From AAA044-D11 sp965268555 (GTDB lineage: Bacteria; Actinomycetota; Actinomycetes; Nanopelagicales; Nanopelagicaceae), in assembly GCA_965268555.1 (NCBI GenBank), contig OZ254174.1, forward strand, positions 1,116,001 to 1,180,000: a DNA stretch of 64,000 nucleotides. Direction: 5' to 3'. The notes beneath the pieces are model-generated. The model worked only from the letters and a program-made list of their open reading frames with translations, had not been told where the DNA came from and did not search any database. Within the stretch, counting starts at the first letter, position 1. Each line of letters opens with the position of its first letter. The translations under genes were made by a program, and so were the position numbers. Shown here piece by piece: positions 60,983-64,000 of this stretch.

Positions 60983-62191
60983 GTGCCAGACCAACCTACA
61001 ACTCCCGCCGAGAGCCCATTTAGCGTTCGTGCAATATCTGAACGAATTGGTTCAATTGTTGACTCACTTAGTGAGGTCTGGATTGAAGGCGAACTTTCAG
61101 AGATAAATGTCCGTCCTGGTTCTTCAACAATATTCATGAGACTTCGAGATACCAGCGCTGATATGAGTATTTCGGTTCGTTGCTTTAAAAACGTCTTCGA
61201 TTCGATTGCACCGCTAGAACAAAATGCCCGAGTTGTTATCAGATCAAAGCCAACTTGGTGGACTAAAAATGGTTCGCTCTCTTTTAATATCTCAGAGATT
61301 CGCCAAGTGGGTGTTGGTGAATTAATGGCAAGACTCGAGGCGCTTAAGAATCTATTAGCAAGTGAAGGCTTATTTGATTTGGATCGCAAGAAACCGCTCC
61401 CCTTTCTACCAAACGTAGTTGGGTTGATTTGTGGGCGAAATAGCGATGCCGGCAAAGATGTTGTTGAGAATGCAAAACGACGTTGGCCCTCAGTTCAATT
61501 TGAAATTCGTGAAGTCGCGGTGGCAAACGCCGCAGCAGTATCTGAAGTAAGTGCCGCCCTCGCCGAATTAGAGGCCAACCCAAAAGTTGATGTAATCATC
61601 ATTACCCGTGGCGGTGGATCTTTCGAAGATTTACTTCCCTTCTCAGATGAATCACTTCTTCGATTAGTTGCTGATTGCAAAACTCCAATCGTCAGCGCAA
61701 TTGGCCATGAGAAAGATTCTCCACTTCTTGATTTAGTAGCAGATTGGCGGGCTTCGACACCGACCGACGCCGGTAAGCGAGTTGTTCCAGATATGGAAGA
61801 AGAGCTCGCACGGATTTCAAATCTGGCTGGCCGCGCCGAGCGATATATTGCGAATCGAATCGAGTTCGAAATTTCAAAGATAGTGGGCTACATGAGCCGC
61901 CAAGTAATGCGCGAGCCACAAACACTTATCAGTAGCCGATTGGAAATTGTTAATGGATTGGTGGCACGTTCATTTCGTTCGATGAGTAGCGCCCTTGCCC
62001 TAGCAAAGGAAGAGATTACCGGGCTGCGAACACAGGTGCGCACCCTCTCGCCCCAAGCAACTTTGGATCGTGGTTATTCGGTGGTTCAGAAAAGCGATGG
62101 CCGGGTAGTTCGAAAAGCTAGTGAGATTAAGAGCGGCGAGAAACTTCGATTGCGATTGGCGCAAGGCGAAGTTGGCGCAATTACGGAGTAG
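60983..62191 (+). CDS. xseA: Exodeoxyribonuclease VII large subunit
   Basis: This 402-residue protein starts at a GTG. It has an N-terminal OB-fold ('VWIEGELSEINVRPGSSTIF', 'SISVRCFKN'), then the nuclease domain 'VGLICGRNSDAGKDVVENAK', 'IITRGGGSFEDLLPFSDESL' and 'PIVSAIGHEKDSPLLDLVAD' with 'RASTPTDA', and a C-terminal coil ending 'SPQATLDRGYSVVQKSDGR'. With XseB it degrades single-stranded DNA. Followed 9 bp later by xseB. Confidence 0.96.
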   Translation: MPDQPTTPAESPFSVRAISERIGSIVDSLSEVWIEGELSEINVRPGSSTIFMRLRDTSADMSISVRCFKNVFDSIAPLEQNARVVIRSKPTWWTKNGSLSFNISEIRQVGVGELMARLEALKNLLASEGLFDLDRKKPLPFLPNVVGLICGRNSDAGKDVVENAKRRWPSVQFEIREVAVANAAAVSEVSAALAELEANPKVDVIIITRGGGSFEDLLPFSDESLLRLVADCKTPIVSAIGHEKDSPLLDLVADWRASTPTDAGKRVVPDMEEELARISNLAGRAERYIANRIEFEISKIVGYMSRQVMREPQTLISSRLEIVNGLVARSFRSMSSALALAKEEITGLRTQVRTLSPQATLDRGYSVVQKSDGRVVRKASEIKSGEKLRLRLAQGEVGAITE

Positions 62192-62200
62192 ATTACGAAT

Positions 62201-62413
62201 ATGGCCGCGGCAAAAGACCCAAAAAAGTTGAGTTATGAAGAAGCAAGAGATGCTCTTGCCGAGGTCGTTGAATCTCTTGAATCAGGACAGTCGACGCTAG
62301 AAGAGTCACTTGCACTCTGGGAGCGCGGCGAAGAGTTAGCAAAAATTTGTCAGCAATGGCTAGATGGCGCAAAGGCAAAGCTTGCCGCAGCAAAGAGCGA
62401 AGCGGAAAAATAG
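62201..62413 (+). CDS. xseB: Exodeoxyribonuclease VII small subunit
   Basis: This 70-residue protein has the family pattern 'LSYEEARDALAEVVESLESG' then 'STLEESLALWERGEELAKIC' and a Lys/Ala-rich tail. It forms the stalk of exonuclease VII by binding XseA helices. Starts 9 bp after xseA and abuts the fumarase gene (stop then ATG). Confidence 0.95.
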   Translation: MAAAKDPKKLSYEEARDALAEVVESLESGQSTLEESLALWERGEELAKICQQWLDGAKAKLAAAKSEAEK

Positions 62414-64000
62414 ATGCCAGAGTTTAACTACAGCGACCTGCTCCCAATTGGCGAGGATAAAACTAAGTATCGCCTGGTTTCAAAAGCAGGCGTCTCGACT
62501 TTCAAAGCTGAAGGAATTGAGTTCTTAAAAGTTTCGCCAGAAGCAATTGAGCAACTGACAACAGAGGCAATACATGACATCAATCATTATCTTCGTGAAG
62601 AGCACTTGACCCAACTCGCCTCAATTCTAAAAGATCCAGAAGCATCGCCTAATGATCGTTTCGTCGCACTTGATCTCTTAAAGAATGCAAATATTTCGGC
62701 TGGTGGGGTTCTGCCAATGTGTCAGGACACCGGAACTGCGCTAATCATGGGCAAGAAGGGGCAACACGTTCTGACCGCGAAGAGCGATGCTGAATCCATT
62801 TCTAAAGGCGTATATGACGCATACACAACGCTAAATCTCCGTTACTCCCAGATGGCACCTGTTACAACCTGGGAAGAGAAAAACACTGGAAATAATCTGC
62901 CAGCACAAGTAGAGATTTACTCTGATTCCGAGCATCCAGATGAATACAACTTTCTCTTCATCGCAAAGGGTGGCGGCAGTGCAAATAAATCTTTCCTTTA
63001 TCAAGAGACTAAAGCAGTTTTAAATCCCACATCATTTATGAGTTGGCTAGATGAAAAATTGCGTTCTATTGGAACTGCAGCATGTCCGCCATATCACCTT
63101 GCAATTGTCATCGGTGGAACCAGTGCCGAGCACACAGTTAAAACCGCCAAACTTGCGAGCACGCATTACTTAGATGAATTGCCTAGAAGCGGCGATGCCA
63201 AGACTGGCCACGGCTTTCGCGATGTCGAGCTTGAAGCAAAGGTTCTTGAGTTAACTCGCACCCTTGGAATTGGTGCGCAATTCGGTGGAAAATATTTCTG
63301 CCACGATGTCCGCGTAGTTAGATTGCCAAGACATGGCGCCTCGCTTCCAATTGCAATTGCAGTTTCTTGCTCTGCCGATCGCCAGGCAAAGGCGAAGATC
63401 ACTAAAGAGGGCGTATTTCTTGAGGTTCTAGAGCGCGATCCCGCCCACTTCCTGCCTGACACAACTGATGAACATTTAAATGATGACGTTGTAAATGTTG
63501 ATCTAAATCAACCGATGGCCAAGGTTTTAGAAACACTTTCGAAATATCCAATTAAGACTCGACTATCTCTCACCGGAACACTGATTGTTGCTCGAGATTT
63601 GGCACATGCAAAGATAAAAGAGCTTCTTGATTCTGGAAAACCACTACCGCAATATTTTAAGGATCATGCGGTTTATTACGCCGGCCCGGCAAAGACTCCA
63701 GTCGGTTACGCATCCGGTTCTTTTGGTCCAACTACTGCTGGTCGTATGGATTCATATGTCGATCAATTCCAACAAGCTGGTGGTTCCATGATCATGTTGG
63801 CAAAGGGCAATCGCTCTAAAGCGGTTACGCAAGCCTGTAAAACAAATGGTGGTTTCTATCTTGGCTCGATCGGTGGTCCAGCCGCCAGACTTGCCCAAGA
63901 TTGCATAAATAAGGTCGAAGTTTTGGATTATGAAGAACTTGGGATGGAAGCTGTTTGGAAAATTGAGGTAAGAGATTTCCCGGCATTCATTGTTGTCGAT
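62414..64000 (+). CDS. fum: Class I (Fe-S) fumarate hydratase, C-terminus beyond the window
   Basis: The ATG at 62414 directly follows the xseB stop. About 529 residues are visible and the gene runs off the right edge. 'VLPMCQDTGTALIMGKKGQH' carries the first Fe-S Cys; 'FIAKGGGSANKSFLYQETKA' and 'PPYHLAIVIGGTSAEHTVKT' bind substrate; 'GGKYFCHDVRVVRLPRHGAS' holds the second Cys; 'YYAGPAKTPVGYASGSFGPT' and 'FYLGSIGGPAARLAQDCI' belong to the C-terminal beta subunit-like domain. It hydrates fumarate to malate in the TCA cycle. Oxygen sensitivity is a family property. Confidence 0.95.
   Translation, partial: MPEFNYSDLLPIGEDKTKYRLVSKAGVSTFKAEGIEFLKVSPEAIEQLTTEAIHDINHYLREEHLTQLASILKDPEASPNDRFVALDLLKNANISAGGVLPMCQDTGTALIMGKKGQHVLTAKSDAESISKGVYDAYTTLNLRYSQMAPVTTWEEKNTGNNLPAQVEIYSDSEHPDEYNFLFIAKGGGSANKSFLYQETKAVLNPTSFMSWLDEKLRSIGTAACPPYHLAIVIGGTSAEHTVKTAKLASTHYLDELPRSGDAKTGHGFRDVELEAKVLELTRTLGIGAQFGGKYFCHDVRVVRLPRHGASLPIAIAVSCSADRQAKAKITKEGVFLEVLERDPAHFLPDTTDEHLNDDVVNVDLNQPMAKVLETLSKYPIKTRLSLTGTLIVARDLAHAKIKELLDSGKPLPQYFKDHAVYYAGPAKTPVGYASGSFGPTTAGRMDSYVDQFQQAGGSMIMLAKGNRSKAVTQACKTNGGFYLGSIGGPAARLAQDCINKVEVLDYEELGMEAVWKIEVRDFPAFIVVD

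Overview
The window looks like the chromosome of a small-genome, AT-leaning planktonic actinobacterium, most likely the freshwater acI lineage (Nanopelagicales; Planktophila or Nanopelagicus type). This rests on WhiB-family regulators, a WhiB7-UvrD-NudC-AdnAB neighbourhood, a SigR/RsrA pair beside aroA-rsgA-hisN, a fused actinobacterial 2-oxoglutarate dehydrogenase (Kgd/OdhA), nickel superoxide dismutase, an actinobacterial Tad locus, very short intergenic gaps and many overlapping or apparently leaderless starts. No phage, insertion sequence, plasmid origin or CRISPR array is visible; nearly all of it is core genome.

Region 1 (1-11.4 kb, minus strand): a cell-surface sugar and regulation block (phosphomannomutase, DUF3499, DUF5719, a large membrane glycosyltransferase, WhiB, a sugar-phosphate nucleotidyltransferase and a Gfo/Idh/MocA oxidoreductase), then uracil permease, a DUF4389 membrane protein and argininosuccinate synthase.

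Region 2 (11.4-19.2 kb): a small variable island between argG and the tmRNA gene. It holds a DUF222/HNH endonuclease and a small membrane protein, surrounded and interrupted by short tandem repeats. A compact translation and division block follows (tmRNA, smpB, an S41 protease, ftsX, ftsE, prfB).

Region 3 (19.2-24.2 kb, minus): a Tad/Flp pilus operon (CpaF-type ATPase, TadB, TadC, pilin, three TadE/G-like proteins). It is split by an eight-copy 17-bp repeat and preceded by a protein with a degenerate GGDEF-like domain.

Region 4 (24.3-36.6 kb): a small membrane protein, an SDR enzyme, Kgd, divergent sodX/sodN, sigR-rsrA plus a hotdog thioesterase, an SRAP protein, then aroA-rsgA-hisN, an odd membrane-anchored protein resembling a P-type ATPase N-domain, and initiator tRNA.

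Region 5 (36.6-55.3 kb): UPF0182, a Lon-like protease without the usual PDZ insert, a zincin-like protein, a YgjP-like metallopeptidase, DUF5679, a ThiF/cyclodehydratase-like protein, WhiB7 with a leader ORF and terminator, UvrD-like helicase, NudC, an EEP hydrolase, and AdnB-AdnA for end resection.

Region 6 (55.3-64 kb): typA, ychF, rmuC, a DUF6542-like membrane protein, ispH, xseA-xseB and the start of class I fumarase.

The observations most worth following are: the set of ten unrelated short tandem repeats, with unit lengths divisible by three whenever coding; the WhiB7 leader (uORF, hairpin, terminator, palindrome at the start codon) next to an orphan ThiF-like enzyme; the stand-alone N-domain-like protein; and a perfect SigR-type promoter before sigR.
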